64,000 nt of DNA. Source: Dyadobacter subterraneus (GTDB taxonomy: Bacteria; Bacteroidota; Bacteroidia; Cytophagales; Spirosomataceae). A program made the position numbers and the translations under genes. This document shows, one piece after another, positions 56,052-64,000 of the stretch (the first letter of the stretch is position 1; every line of letters starts with the position of its first letter). The DNA lies in NCBI RefSeq assembly GCF_015221875.1, contig NZ_JACYGY010000002.1:991573-1055572 (forward strand). Direction: 5' to 3'. A model generated the notes under the pieces. It made no database searches. It saw only the letters and a program-made list of their open reading frames with translations, and had not been told where the DNA came from.

Positions 56052-57767
56052 TTACTCAACCCAGGTTTTAACATCTTCAAGTCCGGGCATTTTTTCGTCA
56101 ATCTTCAATTTTTTACGCATTCCGCCCAAATCGTTAAATATTTTATTCGGATTTGCTGCTTTCAATTGCTCAATCGTCAAAATATTCATTTTCTGCAAAG
56201 CAGGAATCCATACAGCCGGAACATTGGCCGCGATATAATCAGCATCTTTTGCCAATTCCTGTTTCTTCTCCGGACGCATATGGGGGAAGAAAAGAACCTC
56301 CTGAATGCTTGAATTATTGGTCAGTAACATCGTAAGCCTGTCAATACCGATACCAATTCCTGATGTTGGCGGCATACCATATTCAAGCGAGCGAAGGAAA
56401 TCTTCATCCATTTCCATGGCTTCATCATCACCTCGTTCTTTCAGTTTCAGCTGATCTTCAAAACGTTCACGTTGTTCAATCGGATCGTTTAACTCTGAAT
56501 AAGCATTCGCTATTTCTCTTCCGTTCACAAATAATTCAAAGCGCTCAACCATACCTGGTTTTTCACGATGTTTTTTAGTCAACGGAGACATTTCCACCGG
56601 ATGATCCGTAATGAATGTTGGCTGAATGATAAATTCTTCCACTTTTTCGCCAAAGATTTCATCGATCAGTTTTCCTTTCCCCATGCTATCGTTCACATCC
56701 ATGCCCCAGGCGCGGCATTGCTCACGAATTGCTGCCTCATCCAAGGCATCTACGTTCAATCCTGTGTATTGGTGAATTGCGTCCGTAATACTCAATCTTT
56801 GGTAAGGTCCTGCAAAATCCAGTTCAACATCACCAAATTGTGCTTTTGTAGTTCCGTTGGTTGCAATGGCGACTTGTTCCAAAACTTGTTCAGTCATGCG
56901 CATCATCCACAAATAATCTTTGTAGGCAACGTAAAGCTCAACCGTTGTAAATTCCGGATTATGCGTACGGTCCATACCTTCGTTACGGAACAATTTCCCG
57001 AATTCATAAACACCTTCAAATCCACCAACGATCAAACGTTTTAAGTGAAGTTCAGTAGCAATGCGCAGGAAAAGATCTGTATCAAGTGCATTATGATGTG
57101 TTTGAAAAGGACGCGCTGCAGCACCACCGTGGATGGTTTGCAATACCGGAGTTTCAACTTCCAGCCATCCTTTTGAATCAAAATACGAACGCATGGTTGT
57201 AATGATCCGCGCACGTTTTATGAAAATATCGCGCACTTCCGGATTTACGATTAAATCCACATAACGCTGACGGTAACGCAATTCCGGATCGGTAAATCCA
57301 TCATGGACCTTACCATCTTCATCACGTTTTACAACGGGTAAAGGACGAAGCGATTTATTTAAAATCTTGAATTCCTGAACATGGATGGAAATTTCTCCGG
57401 TTTGCGTAGTGAACACAAATCCCTGAACACCAATAATATCACCAATATCAAGCAGTTTTTTGAATACGGTATTGTAAAGCGTTTTATCTTCACCCGGACA
57501 AAGGTCATCGCGGCGGAAATACAACTGAATACGGCCCGTACTGTCCTGCATTTCAGCAAAAGCGGCACTTCCCATGATCCGGAAACCCATCAAACGGCCT
57601 GCAATCGAAACATTCTTATAATCTATCTTATTGTTTTCGTAATTCTTTATGATATCAGCCGCAGTAACATTTACTACAAATTCCTCAGCAGGATATGGTT
57701 CAATTCCCATCCTGATTAATTCCTCGCGCTTTTGGCGGCGCAATATTTCCTGTTCGCTCAGTAGCAT
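56052..57767 (-). CDS. lysS: Lysyl-tRNA synthetase, class II, with C-terminal extension
   Basis: Charges tRNA-Lys. 571 residues against about 500 for E. coli LysS. N-terminal anticodon-binding OB domain (about 55-165), class II motif 2 region [20 protein letters not shown], and motif 3 [20 protein letters not shown]. After that the core ends at [12 protein letters not shown] and about 70 extra residues follow ([20 protein letters not shown]..., [20 protein letters not shown]), looking like a small helical domain. This tail is the main unusual feature. Cytosolic; own -7 box TAATTTTG at 57820. Confidence 0.94.
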   Translation of the reverse strand: MLLSEQEILRRQKREELIRMGIEPYPAEEFVVNVTAADIIKNYENNKIDYKNVSIAGRLMGFRIMGSAAFAEMQDSTGRIQLYFRRDDLCPGEDKTLYNTVFKKLLDIGDIIGVQGFVFTTQTGEISIHVQEFKILNKSLRPLPVVKRDEDGKVHDGFTDPELRYRQRYVDLIVNPEVRDIFIKRARIITTMRSYFDSKGWLEVETPVLQTIHGGAAARPFQTHHNALDTDLFLRIATELHLKRLIVGGFEGVYEFGKLFRNEGMDRTHNPEFTTVELYVAYKDYLWMMRMTEQVLEQVAIATNGTTKAQFGDVELDFAGPYQRLSITDAIHQYTGLNVDALDEAAIREQCRAWGMDVNDSMGKGKLIDEIFGEKVEEFIIQPTFITDHPVEMSPLTKKHREKPGMVERFELFVNGREIANAYSELNDPIEQRERFEDQLKLKERGDDEAMEMDEDFLRSLEYGMPPTSGIGIGIDRLTMLLTNNSSIQEVLFFPHMRPEKKQELAKDADYIAANVPAVWIPALQKMNILTIEQLKAANPNKIFNDLGGMRKKLKIDEKMPGLEDVKTWVE

Positions 57768-57819
57768 TTTATAACTATATTAATGAAAATGATAACTCTT
57801 TGAGTTGCAAAAGAGTGCG

Positions 57820-57827
57820 CAAAATTA
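57820..57827 (-). promoter_or_regulatory. -7 box of lysS
   Basis: TAATTTTG on the minus strand, 53 nt before the ATG, matches TAnnTTTG. No -33 partner found at normal spacing. Confidence 0.5.
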
Positions 57828-58037
57828 GCATTTTTTGCTGTTAATACCGAAGTTGTTCAAAGGAAGATCACAAGCCGGGCAAAAAAAGCCGGAATACCTT
57901 GGCATATTATTTGCATAGAATTAATTTATGGTGAATGATCTGATCTAAAAGTAATTTCTCCTGCAATATTGAATATGGCGATGTAGCCATTTCAATATAA
58001 ATCAGTTACTTTTATCTTTACACGTAGAGACCCCTCA

Positions 58038-60563
58038 ATGTTTCAGAAAATCTTAAAAGGCATTGCAATTTTTGCACTTTTCATTGGTCTGCTGATTGCG
58101 GGCGTGGAACTTTGGTTTTATAAAAATCAGGAAGAGATTTTTGTAAAAGTGAAGGCGGCTGTCAATGAAGAAATTAACGGAAGTCTGGATATTGAAGGTT
58201 TCAGATTCCGGCCTTTTCAGGATGGTTTTGGATTTAACTTCACGCTTTACAACGTCATTTTACGCGACAGTCTTTACAATCAGCATAACACAGATCTTCT
58301 TAACGCCAAACTTATCCACGTAGCGCTTGATTTTGGAAGTTTTTACAAAGGAGTAATCCGGTTGCAAAATCTTGTCATTCAGGATGGAGATGCTACTTTA
58401 TTTGTGAGAAAAGATGGTTATACAAACATGTCTCTTTTTGGCGCTAAAAAAACAAAAGGCAAAAAAAAGAAGGATTCGAAAGGTGAGCAGCTGATCGATA
58501 AACTGGGAAGAATTCACTTATATAATTTTGGTTTTCACTTCGCAGATTCTACTACCGGGAAAAAGTTTGGAGCTGTTTTTCGGGACGTAACCAATCGGGT
58601 CAGTCATTCAGATTCCTCCTGGAATGCTAATATTAATGGTCCAATATTTTTTGAAGGACTTACCTTTAAACCTGAAAAAGGTGGGTTTTTGATTAATCAG
58701 GAGACTTTTGCCAACCTCTCACTTTCTTATAACCAACGTAAAAAACATCTTTACCTTCGTCCTTCTTCCCAGCTTCGGGTTGCTACACAGGATCTTATCG
58801 AGATAAAAGGATTGTTTGATTTGTCTGAAAAACCGGCACATTTCAACCTGGGTTTTGGGGCACGTAAAATTGAAGTTAGTAACGCCATAGTATTACTTCC
58901 GAAAAAAATTTCCGGCATGCTGGATTCCATTGGCGTTAAAACAAAAGTGGATACCCGTGTAAGTGTTGAAGGTATTTTCTCTCATGAACCGCCGGCAGTT
59001 CATGTAGTTTTTGAAACGGATACTTTTCAGTACCAACTGCCGATTGGCGTGCTCCGGGACATGAAAGCAAAAGGCGTATATACAAATCAGGGTGATAAAA
59101 CAAAACCGCCGGGATTGCTGAATACGCAGGTTAATGTGCCAGGTGTGAAAGGTTTATTTGAAACGCTGCCGTTCAGTTTTGACCTGAAAATTGATAATAT
59201 AACGGATCCAATTGCGGTGATCCGGGGAAAAGTGAAAGCTGATTCTGCAACTGTCAACGGATTGCTGGATCCAAAACGATATGTTGTCAGGGGCGGGGAA
59301 GCGTATATTCAGATTCATTATGATGGCAGTTTACGAAATTTTTATAATCCAAAAACAGATCAGTTTAATGGAAAACTTATCGGAAGAGTAAAACTTGATA
59401 ATCTGGCGCTGGATTATATTCCGAGAGAAGTTCATATGTCAAAGGTAAACGGTGACATTTATTTTGATGAAAAGGATTTTCTGATGCCTGTGCTTAATAT
59501 GAACGACGGGCATAATGCGATGTATGTGAAAGGTGCAATTACAAACCTGATCCCATATCTTTTTGGGTCTCCGCGGATACTCAAAGCTTCTGTGGATATG
59601 AATATTCCAAATTGGAAAATGAACTGGATGGAGGTTTTTGTAGCAAAAAGAACAACAACTCAGAAGAAAGGCAAAAAGAAATTTAAACTTTCTGATATGC
59701 TTGATAATGTAATAGACCAGATGGAGATTGATGCTAAAATTCAATCCAAACATATGGTTTATCATCATTTTTCAGCGGAGGATATGAAAGGATTGGTCAC
59801 TGTAAAAAATAACACCGTTGCGCTGAATAACTTTTCAATGAGAGCATTTGGAGGAGGTGTGAAAATTTCCGGTTCCATCATGAATCCTTATTCATCAGAG
59901 CCGCCTCGTGTACAAATTAAAGGAAAAGTTGATAATGCGGATGTTCATTCGGTTTTCTATTCCTTCAACAATTTTGGCCAGAAAGCGGTAACTCACTTGA
60001 ATCTGAAAGGAAAACTGAATACGGAATTTAACTTTTCTGCCAATCTTAAAAACGATGTAACGCTCATACCAAAAAGTATGAAGGGGGAAGTGAAACTGGA
60101 TTTGGAAAGAGCTCAGATTATCAATTTTGAGCCGTTTTTGAAAATGAAAAAACTGATATTCAAAAACAGAAATCTGGAACAGGTACGCTTTGCGCCAATT
60201 AGAAATGACCTTGTTTTGAATGGCGAGGAAATAATAATCAAACCGATGGAAATCGAGTCAAACGTGATGACTTTATTTCTGGATGGGATTTACAGTTTTG
60301 GAAACAAAACAGATATCAGTATTGAAATCCCGTTGAGGAATCTGAGTCGTCGTGATTCTACCTATCAGCTTAGTCCTAACGACCCGAAGAATAAAAAGGG
60401 TTCAAGAATTTATCTTCGGGCCGTAGATGAAAAAGGTCAGGTGAATATCAAACTGGCTTTCAGGAAAAAGAAACCAAAAAGCGAGGAAGAAAAAGATGAC
60501 AAGGAAAATGAGGAAGACAAAAAGGACGAAAAAGTTAAAACCGATGAAAAAGTTAATAACTGA
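58038..60563 (+). CDS. AsmA-like envelope protein
   Basis: 841 residues. An N-terminal membrane anchor (ILKGIAIFALFIGLLIAGVE, about 4-23) followed by NEEINGSLDIEGFRFRPFQD is the typical start of AsmA-family proteins, bridge-like proteins proposed to carry phospholipids between the membranes. The rest is long beta-rich sequence with repeated amphipathic strands, closing with a domain around 620-800 (FSMRAFGGGVKISGSIMNPY), then a highly charged Lys/Glu/Asp tail. No enzymatic motif. Convergent with the response regulator gene, stop codons directly adjacent with no intervening base. Confidence 0.8.
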   Translation: MFQKILKGIAIFALFIGLLIAGVELWFYKNQEEIFVKVKAAVNEEINGSLDIEGFRFRPFQDGFGFNFTLYNVILRDSLYNQHNTDLLNAKLIHVALDFGSFYKGVIRLQNLVIQDGDATLFVRKDGYTNMSLFGAKKTKGKKKKDSKGEQLIDKLGRIHLYNFGFHFADSTTGKKFGAVFRDVTNRVSHSDSSWNANINGPIFFEGLTFKPEKGGFLINQETFANLSLSYNQRKKHLYLRPSSQLRVATQDLIEIKGLFDLSEKPAHFNLGFGARKIEVSNAIVLLPKKISGMLDSIGVKTKVDTRVSVEGIFSHEPPAVHVVFETDTFQYQLPIGVLRDMKAKGVYTNQGDKTKPPGLLNTQVNVPGVKGLFETLPFSFDLKIDNITDPIAVIRGKVKADSATVNGLLDPKRYVVRGGEAYIQIHYDGSLRNFYNPKTDQFNGKLIGRVKLDNLALDYIPREVHMSKVNGDIYFDEKDFLMPVLNMNDGHNAMYVKGAITNLIPYLFGSPRILKASVDMNIPNWKMNWMEVFVAKRTTTQKKGKKKFKLSDMLDNVIDQMEIDAKIQSKHMVYHHFSAEDMKGLVTVKNNTVALNNFSMRAFGGGVKISGSIMNPYSSEPPRVQIKGKVDNADVHSVFYSFNNFGQKAVTHLNLKGKLNTEFNFSANLKNDVTLIPKSMKGEVKLDLERAQIINFEPFLKMKKLIFKNRNLEQVRFAPIRNDLVLNGEEIIIKPMEIESNVMTLFLDGIYSFGNKTDISIEIPLRNLSRRDSTYQLSPNDPKNKKGSRIYLRAVDEKGQVNIKLAFRKKKPKSEEEKDDKENEEDKKDEKVKTDEKVNN

Positions 60564-61274
60564 TTATTCTGCTTCGTCTGTGAACATGTAACCTACGCCT
60601 TTTAATGTTTTAATATATCTGTCACCAAGTTTCTCGCGAAGTTTACGGATATGTACGTCAACGGTGCGTTCTAAAACATAAATATCAGCACCCCAGATTT
60701 TTTGCAACAATTCGTCGCGACTGAAAACTTTATTCGGCGTTTGGGCTAGGAAAAACAAAAGTTCAAATTCCTTTTTCGGTAACACAATCGATTTATCCTG
60801 GCCCTGCGTTACAGTATAATTTTTCCGGTTAATTACTAAATCCAGCACTTCAATCTGATCTCCGGAATCTGCTTTTTGTGCTTCACGACGGAACAAAGCA
60901 TTGATCCGGCTCATCAGCGCGCGGGGCTTAATTGGCTTGGTAATGTAGTCATCCGCACCAACCTCAAAAGCGGCCACTTCAGAATATTCTTCTGAACGGG
61001 CTGTTAAAAATAAAATGTAGGTATGCTTAATATCCGGGTTCTGGCGTAAAATTCTTCCTGTTTCGATGCCGTCAAGCTGAGGCATCATAATATCCAAAAG
61101 GATCAGATCAGGAATAAAAGTTTTGGCTGTTTCTATGGCTTTCCTGCCATTAGAGGCTGTTTGGACAGAATATCCTTCTTTAACAAGATTATATTCCAGA
61201 AGCTCAACTATGTCTGAATCGTCGTCAACTACTAATACCTTCGGTGCTGAGTGGGTTGCTTTTGCACTGCTCAT
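60564..61274 (-). CDS. OmpR/PhoB-family response regulator
   Basis: 236 residues from ATG 61272-61274 (TTG 24 nt earlier is rejected). Receiver domain with VLVVDDDSDIVELLEYNLVK acidic pocket, phospho-accepting Asp in DLILLDIMMPQLDG, conserved Thr (FLTARSEE) and Lys (YITKPIKPRAL). Then a winged-helix DNA-binding domain (LVINRKNYTVTQGQ ... FSRDELLQKIWGADIYVLER, TVDVHIRKLREKLGDRYIKT). It activates transcription when phosphorylated. No histidine kinase gene is in the window next to it. Confidence 0.95.
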   Translation of the reverse strand: MSSAKATHSAPKVLVVDDDSDIVELLEYNLVKEGYSVQTASNGRKAIETAKTFIPDLILLDIMMPQLDGIETGRILRQNPDIKHTYILFLTARSEEYSEVAAFEVGADDYITKPIKPRALMSRINALFRREAQKADSGDQIEVLDLVINRKNYTVTQGQDKSIVLPKKEFELLFFLAQTPNKVFSRDELLQKIWGADIYVLERTVDVHIRKLREKLGDRYIKTLKGVGYMFTDEAE

Positions 61275-61363
61275 GTGATGTTTCGGTGTTAAATCCAATT
61301 CGAAATTAGCTGTTGTGATTTTGACATTATCTACATTATTGCATTGTTAACAAAAACATAATA

Positions 61364-62203
61364 TCAGCGGTAAGTAATACGGAAAAATTCACGCTGCTCA
61401 TTGGTAACAATCATATCGGTATTATTGACAAACATTAAACCCTCGGCTTGCTTTCTGACAAACTTAAAACAACCCAAAGGTTTTTTAAAATTGATCTCAT
61501 TATTTTCTACTCCAAATAGTAATATTTTTCCATAAGTCAGCAGCGCAAATATTTTCCCGTCCGGGCTGATATCTGCCGAGGTAACCGGCGTGTCAATCTG
61601 AATACTGTCAAAAGGCGTAATAGCATAATTTCCCTTTTGAGCAGGCAGCGAATATAATCTTACATATTTATTGGTACGACTCCAATTTTTCGAAAACAGG
61701 AAAAGATTTTTGTTGTGGTAAAACATTGCTTCACAGTCATAATTAAAATTGTCTTGTGAAGGCGGAAATTGTTTCTGGTCTGCATAATTAAAGGTAATCT
61801 TTTCGGTCGTCGAATCTCCTGGTGCAACTTTATATACCGTCAGCTGACGTTTTGTGTTGTCATTATTGCCAAAGTCTCCGATATAAATCGTACCATTATT
61901 ATCTTCTGCAAGATCTTCCCAATCTGAATTTTTTGCATCGGGAATAAGTTTTGTAGACAGAAGCTTACCTTGGAAGTCAATTTCGTATAATTCAGGTTTT
62001 CCGCCACTGTCGTTATGTGTCCAGAAGGCATTTTTGTTCTGGCTTTTGGCTATACCGGAACTTTCATTTGCCTGGATCGGTAATTTACCGATTTTGGTGA
62101 ATGTATAATGGGAAAATACTTTGTCAAAACCATTCGCTTTATCCGGATTACAGGTAGAAAAAACAGTCTTTGCAGCAAATAACAGATAATATAACTTATT
62201 CAT
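61364..62203 (-). CDS. Beta-propeller protein, probably exported
   Basis: About 279 residues from ATG 62201-62203; the longer reading from 62233 overlaps the divergent transporter gene more and is rejected. A hydrophobic N-terminus ends at FSTC, a weak lipobox. Repeated blade-like units with NDSGGKPELYEIDFQGKLLS, DWEDLAEDNNGTIYIGDFGNN and YDCEAMFYHNKNLFLFSKN suggest a beta-propeller of the phytase-like/SdiA-regulated type. Calcium or phosphate-ester chemistry is possible but not shown. Its start codon overlaps that of the divergent transporter gene. Confidence 0.65.
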   Translation of the reverse strand: MNKLYYLLFAAKTVFSTCNPDKANGFDKVFSHYTFTKIGKLPIQANESSGIAKSQNKNAFWTHNDSGGKPELYEIDFQGKLLSTKLIPDAKNSDWEDLAEDNNGTIYIGDFGNNDNTKRQLTVYKVAPGDSTTEKITFNYADQKQFPPSQDNFNYDCEAMFYHNKNLFLFSKNWSRTNKYVRLYSLPAQKGNYAITPFDSIQIDTPVTSADISPDGKIFALLTYGKILLFGVENNEINFKKPLGCFKFVRKQAEGLMFVNNTDMIVTNEQREFFRITYR

Positions 62204-63422
62204 GAATCGTCCTTTACAATCACTATCAAACAAAGATAAAGAAACACCAGCGTACCTGAAGCTGGCCAGCGTTCTTGTTGCAATAATCTCAGGTGTTTAT
62301 ATTCTTTTTGTACTTCGTGAAACATTAATTCCGCTTGCTTTTTCAGTTTTGCTTGCGATACTTCTTCATCCTGTTTGCGTCTGGCTTGAACATCGTCGTG
62401 TTCCGCGTATTGCCGCAATTTTATTAAGCATTCTGGTTTTGATAATCATAATTTTTATTCTGGCCTACGTCGTAACAATCCAGATCGGTGGTTTTGCAGA
62501 GGAGTTACCGAGAATTACGGAAAAGGCAGAAATCATTCTGGATCAGACTTTAACGATGGGCGAACGGTATTTAAGTCTGAGCCGTACACAGCAAGTTACT
62601 GAGGCGAAAAGATATCTGGTTGATATGCTCAGCGAAGGACGCGCTGTATTATTAAACACACTGGTAACGACAACCGGAGCCATTTCAACATTTATTTTAC
62701 TTCCGCTTTACGTTTTTTTCTTCCTGCTTTACCGGGATTTTTTCAGAAGATTTTTTTACAAAGCGATAGCCGGCGTTCCTAACGAAGATCTGAATGCATT
62801 GCTGAAAAAGATTTACAGCGTAATCCAAAGTTATTTGTCCGGATTATTTCTGGTTATCATTATTGTCGGCGTTTTAAACAGTATCGGACTTTTAATTCTG
62901 GGTGTGCCGCACGCTATTTTCTTCGGATTTTTAGCAGGATTTTTAATTTTGATCCCTTACATCGGAATTTTGATTGGCTCACTATTTCCGGCTTTGTTGA
63001 GTATTGTTACCATGGATTCTTACTGGTATGCAGTAGGCGTTATCGGGGTGATGAGCTTTGTTCAGTTTCTGGAAGGAAATTTTATCACACCCAACATCGT
63101 CGGATCAAAAGTAAGTGTGAATCCGATGGCTGCGATCGTAGCTTTATTTTTGGGCGGACAGCTTTGGGGATTATCAGGTTTAATTCTGGCGTTACCGGTT
63201 ACGGCAATTTTGAAAGTTATTTTAGACACCATTCCAAGTCTGGAACCATACGGATTTTTGCTTGGAGAACCTGTTCACGAAGTTGAAGAGGATAAGGCAG
63301 AAGAGCTGCAAAAGATTGTGGAGCAACAGGAAGTTAAGAAAAAGCGATACCGGAATTATCGAAACCGTCCGCGTAAAAGACCGGAAAGTCAATCAGGAAA
63401 TCAGTCAAATTCGAATATTTAA
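62202..63422 (+). CDS. AI-2E (PurR/PerM-type) family transporter
   Basis: 406 residues. A family of eight-helix inner-membrane proteins named AI-2E transporters; substrates vary, and autoinducer export is proven for few. Seen: VLVAIISGVYILFVLRETLI, PLAFSVLLAILLHPVCVWLE, LVIIIVGVLNSIGLLILGVP, LIPYIGILIGSLFPALLSIV and NFITPNIVGSKVSVNPMAAI, GGQLWGLSGLILALPVTAIL. All are typical. A basic tail (KKKRYRNYRNRPRKRPESQS) follows. Its ATG overlaps the start codon of the divergent gene. A perfect terminator follows. Confidence 0.92.
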   Translation: MNRPLQSLSNKDKETPAYLKLASVLVAIISGVYILFVLRETLIPLAFSVLLAILLHPVCVWLEHRRVPRIAAILLSILVLIIIIFILAYVVTIQIGGFAEELPRITEKAEIILDQTLTMGERYLSLSRTQQVTEAKRYLVDMLSEGRAVLLNTLVTTTGAISTFILLPLYVFFFLLYRDFFRRFFYKAIAGVPNEDLNALLKKIYSVIQSYLSGLFLVIIIVGVLNSIGLLILGVPHAIFFGFLAGFLILIPYIGILIGSLFPALLSIVTMDSYWYAVGVIGVMSFVQFLEGNFITPNIVGSKVSVNPMAAIVALFLGGQLWGLSGLILALPVTAILKVILDTIPSLEPYGFLLGEPVHEVEEDKAEELQKIVEQQEVKKKRYRNYRNRPRKRPESQSGNQSNSNI

Positions 63423-63464
63423 AACAAATAAGGATTCTCTTTCACGGAGAATCCTTATTTGTTT
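63422..63464. terminator. Bidirectional terminator between the AI-2E gene and gldH
   Basis: AAACAAATAAGGATTCTC (63422-63439) pairs perfectly with GAGAATCCTTATTTGTTT (63447-63464), 18 bp with a 7-nt loop, A-rich and T-rich ends. Confidence 0.93.
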
Positions 63465-63939
63465 ACTTCTCAACTTTTTCAACACTTATACCAATTCCCA
63501 TCACAAACGGCAATGGATTTTGTCGCATCGACTGGGAAAGTGTAAAAGTATAAGTACCTGATTTTGGGAATTTATAATTTGTCAGAAAAGGAATTTTATG
63601 ATCAAATAAATCTCCCAAACCTTTACCAAATGGTTTTCCTGTTGTTTCATTGGAGATAAAAATCTCTTGCAGCGTTGTTGACATCAAAGTGGTGTCCGGC
63701 CCCGTGATTTTTCTTGTCAGATATAAATTATAGTAAGGATACTGCAACGTATTCCTTACCAGGTAAAATACATTATAAAGCTGCGTGCTATCTTTGATTT
63801 CAACCTTGAAAGAAGGCGTATTTTTGATAAACCACTGGCCGTCGTCAATGTCTTCGTATGCTTTGTAAACAACATTTTTGTCGCATCCTGTAAGTAAAAT
63901 TACGAAAAAAAATGTGGCAAACAGTCCAAAAGTTTTCAT
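63463..63939 (-). CDS. gldH: Gliding motility lipoprotein GldH
   Basis: 158 residues. Signal peptide MKTFGLFATFFFVILLTG with lipidated Cys in LLTGC, then a mature part with YKAYEDIDDGQWFIKNTPSF, NVFYLVRNTLQYPYYNLYLT and a C-terminal GTYTFTLSQSMRQNPLPFVM, all characteristic of GldH. It is an outer-membrane-associated lipoprotein essential to gliding in Flavobacterium johnsoniae and found across T9SS-bearing Bacteroidota. It fits the three secreted proteins with gliding-type sorting domains elsewhere in the window. A good promoter lies just upstream. Confidence 0.93.
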   Translation of the reverse strand: MKTFGLFATFFFVILLTGCDKNVVYKAYEDIDDGQWFIKNTPSFKVEIKDSTQLYNVFYLVRNTLQYPYYNLYLTRKITGPDTTLMSTTLQEIFISNETTGKPFGKGLGDLFDHKIPFLTNYKFPKSGTYTFTLSQSMRQNPLPFVMGIGISVEKVEK

Positions 63940-63961
63940 GCAGGTATCAGTAAGTAGTTTG

Positions 63962-63992
63962 CAAAGCTAAGCCGCCGGATAAACCTTTCAAA
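63962..63992 (-). promoter_or_regulatory. gldH promoter
   Basis: On the minus strand TTTG (63989-63992), a 19-nt spacer and TAGCTTTG (63962-63969), a full match to the Bacteroidota -33/-7 pattern. It lies about 22 nt before the gldH ATG. Confidence 0.8.
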
Positions 63993-64000
63993 ACTAGGAA

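Noticed and set aside
1..64000. tRNA, rRNA, CRISPR arrays, insertion sequences, prophage
   Set aside because: No cloverleaf-like intergenic stretch, no regularly spaced direct repeats, no transposase or integrase protein was found among the readable genes.

Overview
The window looks like a chromosomal segment of a Bacteroidota bacterium of the order Cytophagales. Resemblance to Dyadobacter or other Spirosomataceae is an impression, not proven. The support is two SusC/SusD pairs, three secreted proteins with the gliding-motility-associated (type IX secretion, type B) C-terminal domain, the gliding lipoprotein GldH, the Bacteroidota families DUF3127 and DUF2795, and repeated TAnnTTTG promoter -7 boxes (for example TACCTTTG).

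Layout. 1-3.8 kb: fabD (cut by the window edge) and a large secreted multidomain protein. 4-7.8 kb: sdhC-sdhA-sdhB behind a clear promoter and closed by a terminator. 8-15 kb: OmpH/Skp-like chaperone, a membrane protein, cutC, a DUF2795 gene, a polytopic membrane protein, an AlbA_2 domain protein, a DUF3127 protein and a cystathionine gamma-synthase-like enzyme. 15-28 kb: a VTT membrane protein, then an accessory nutrient region with a sodium:solute symporter, a dihydrodipicolinate synthase-family aldolase, two ECF sigma factors, a FecR anti-sigma factor, an STN-containing SusC, a SusD and an AraC regulator. 27.6-35 kb: DoxX, an MHS-type MFS transporter, a small lipoprotein and a second SusC/SusD pair without a local sigma/FecR. 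35-39.8 kb: an interrupted small ORF, a hydrolase coupled to a RelE-type toxin-antitoxin pair, prfB with its programmed frameshift, and lpdA. 39.9-46.7 kb: a nucleotidyltransferase-like protein with altered motif, a YdjC-type deacetylase, a DUF4153 membrane gene split by one in-frame TGA, and three exported proteins. 46.8-64 kb: heptose kinase, GNAT, ribBA, two tandem paralogous gliding-type secreted proteins, ybaB, a GT2 glycosyltransferase, PspC, cold shock protein, lysS, an AsmA-like protein, an OmpR-type regulator, a beta-propeller protein, an AI-2E family transporter and gldH.

How the parts work together. The sigma-FecR-SusC(STN)-SusD block is a classical trans-envelope nutrient-sensing and uptake circuit, and the symporter and aldolase just upstream could form a catabolic partner. 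The gliding-type secreted proteins would leave through the type IX system that gliding lipoproteins such as GldH accompany. Most of the remaining genes are housekeeping.

I found no phage, CRISPR array, insertion sequence, rRNA or tRNA. No clearly new multi-gene system is evident. The best leads are the tandem sigma factors, the toxin-antitoxin-hydrolase operon, the TGA-split DUF4153 gene, the heptanucleotide GCTWTCR arrays placed just behind stop codons, and the tandem paralogous secreted proteins.
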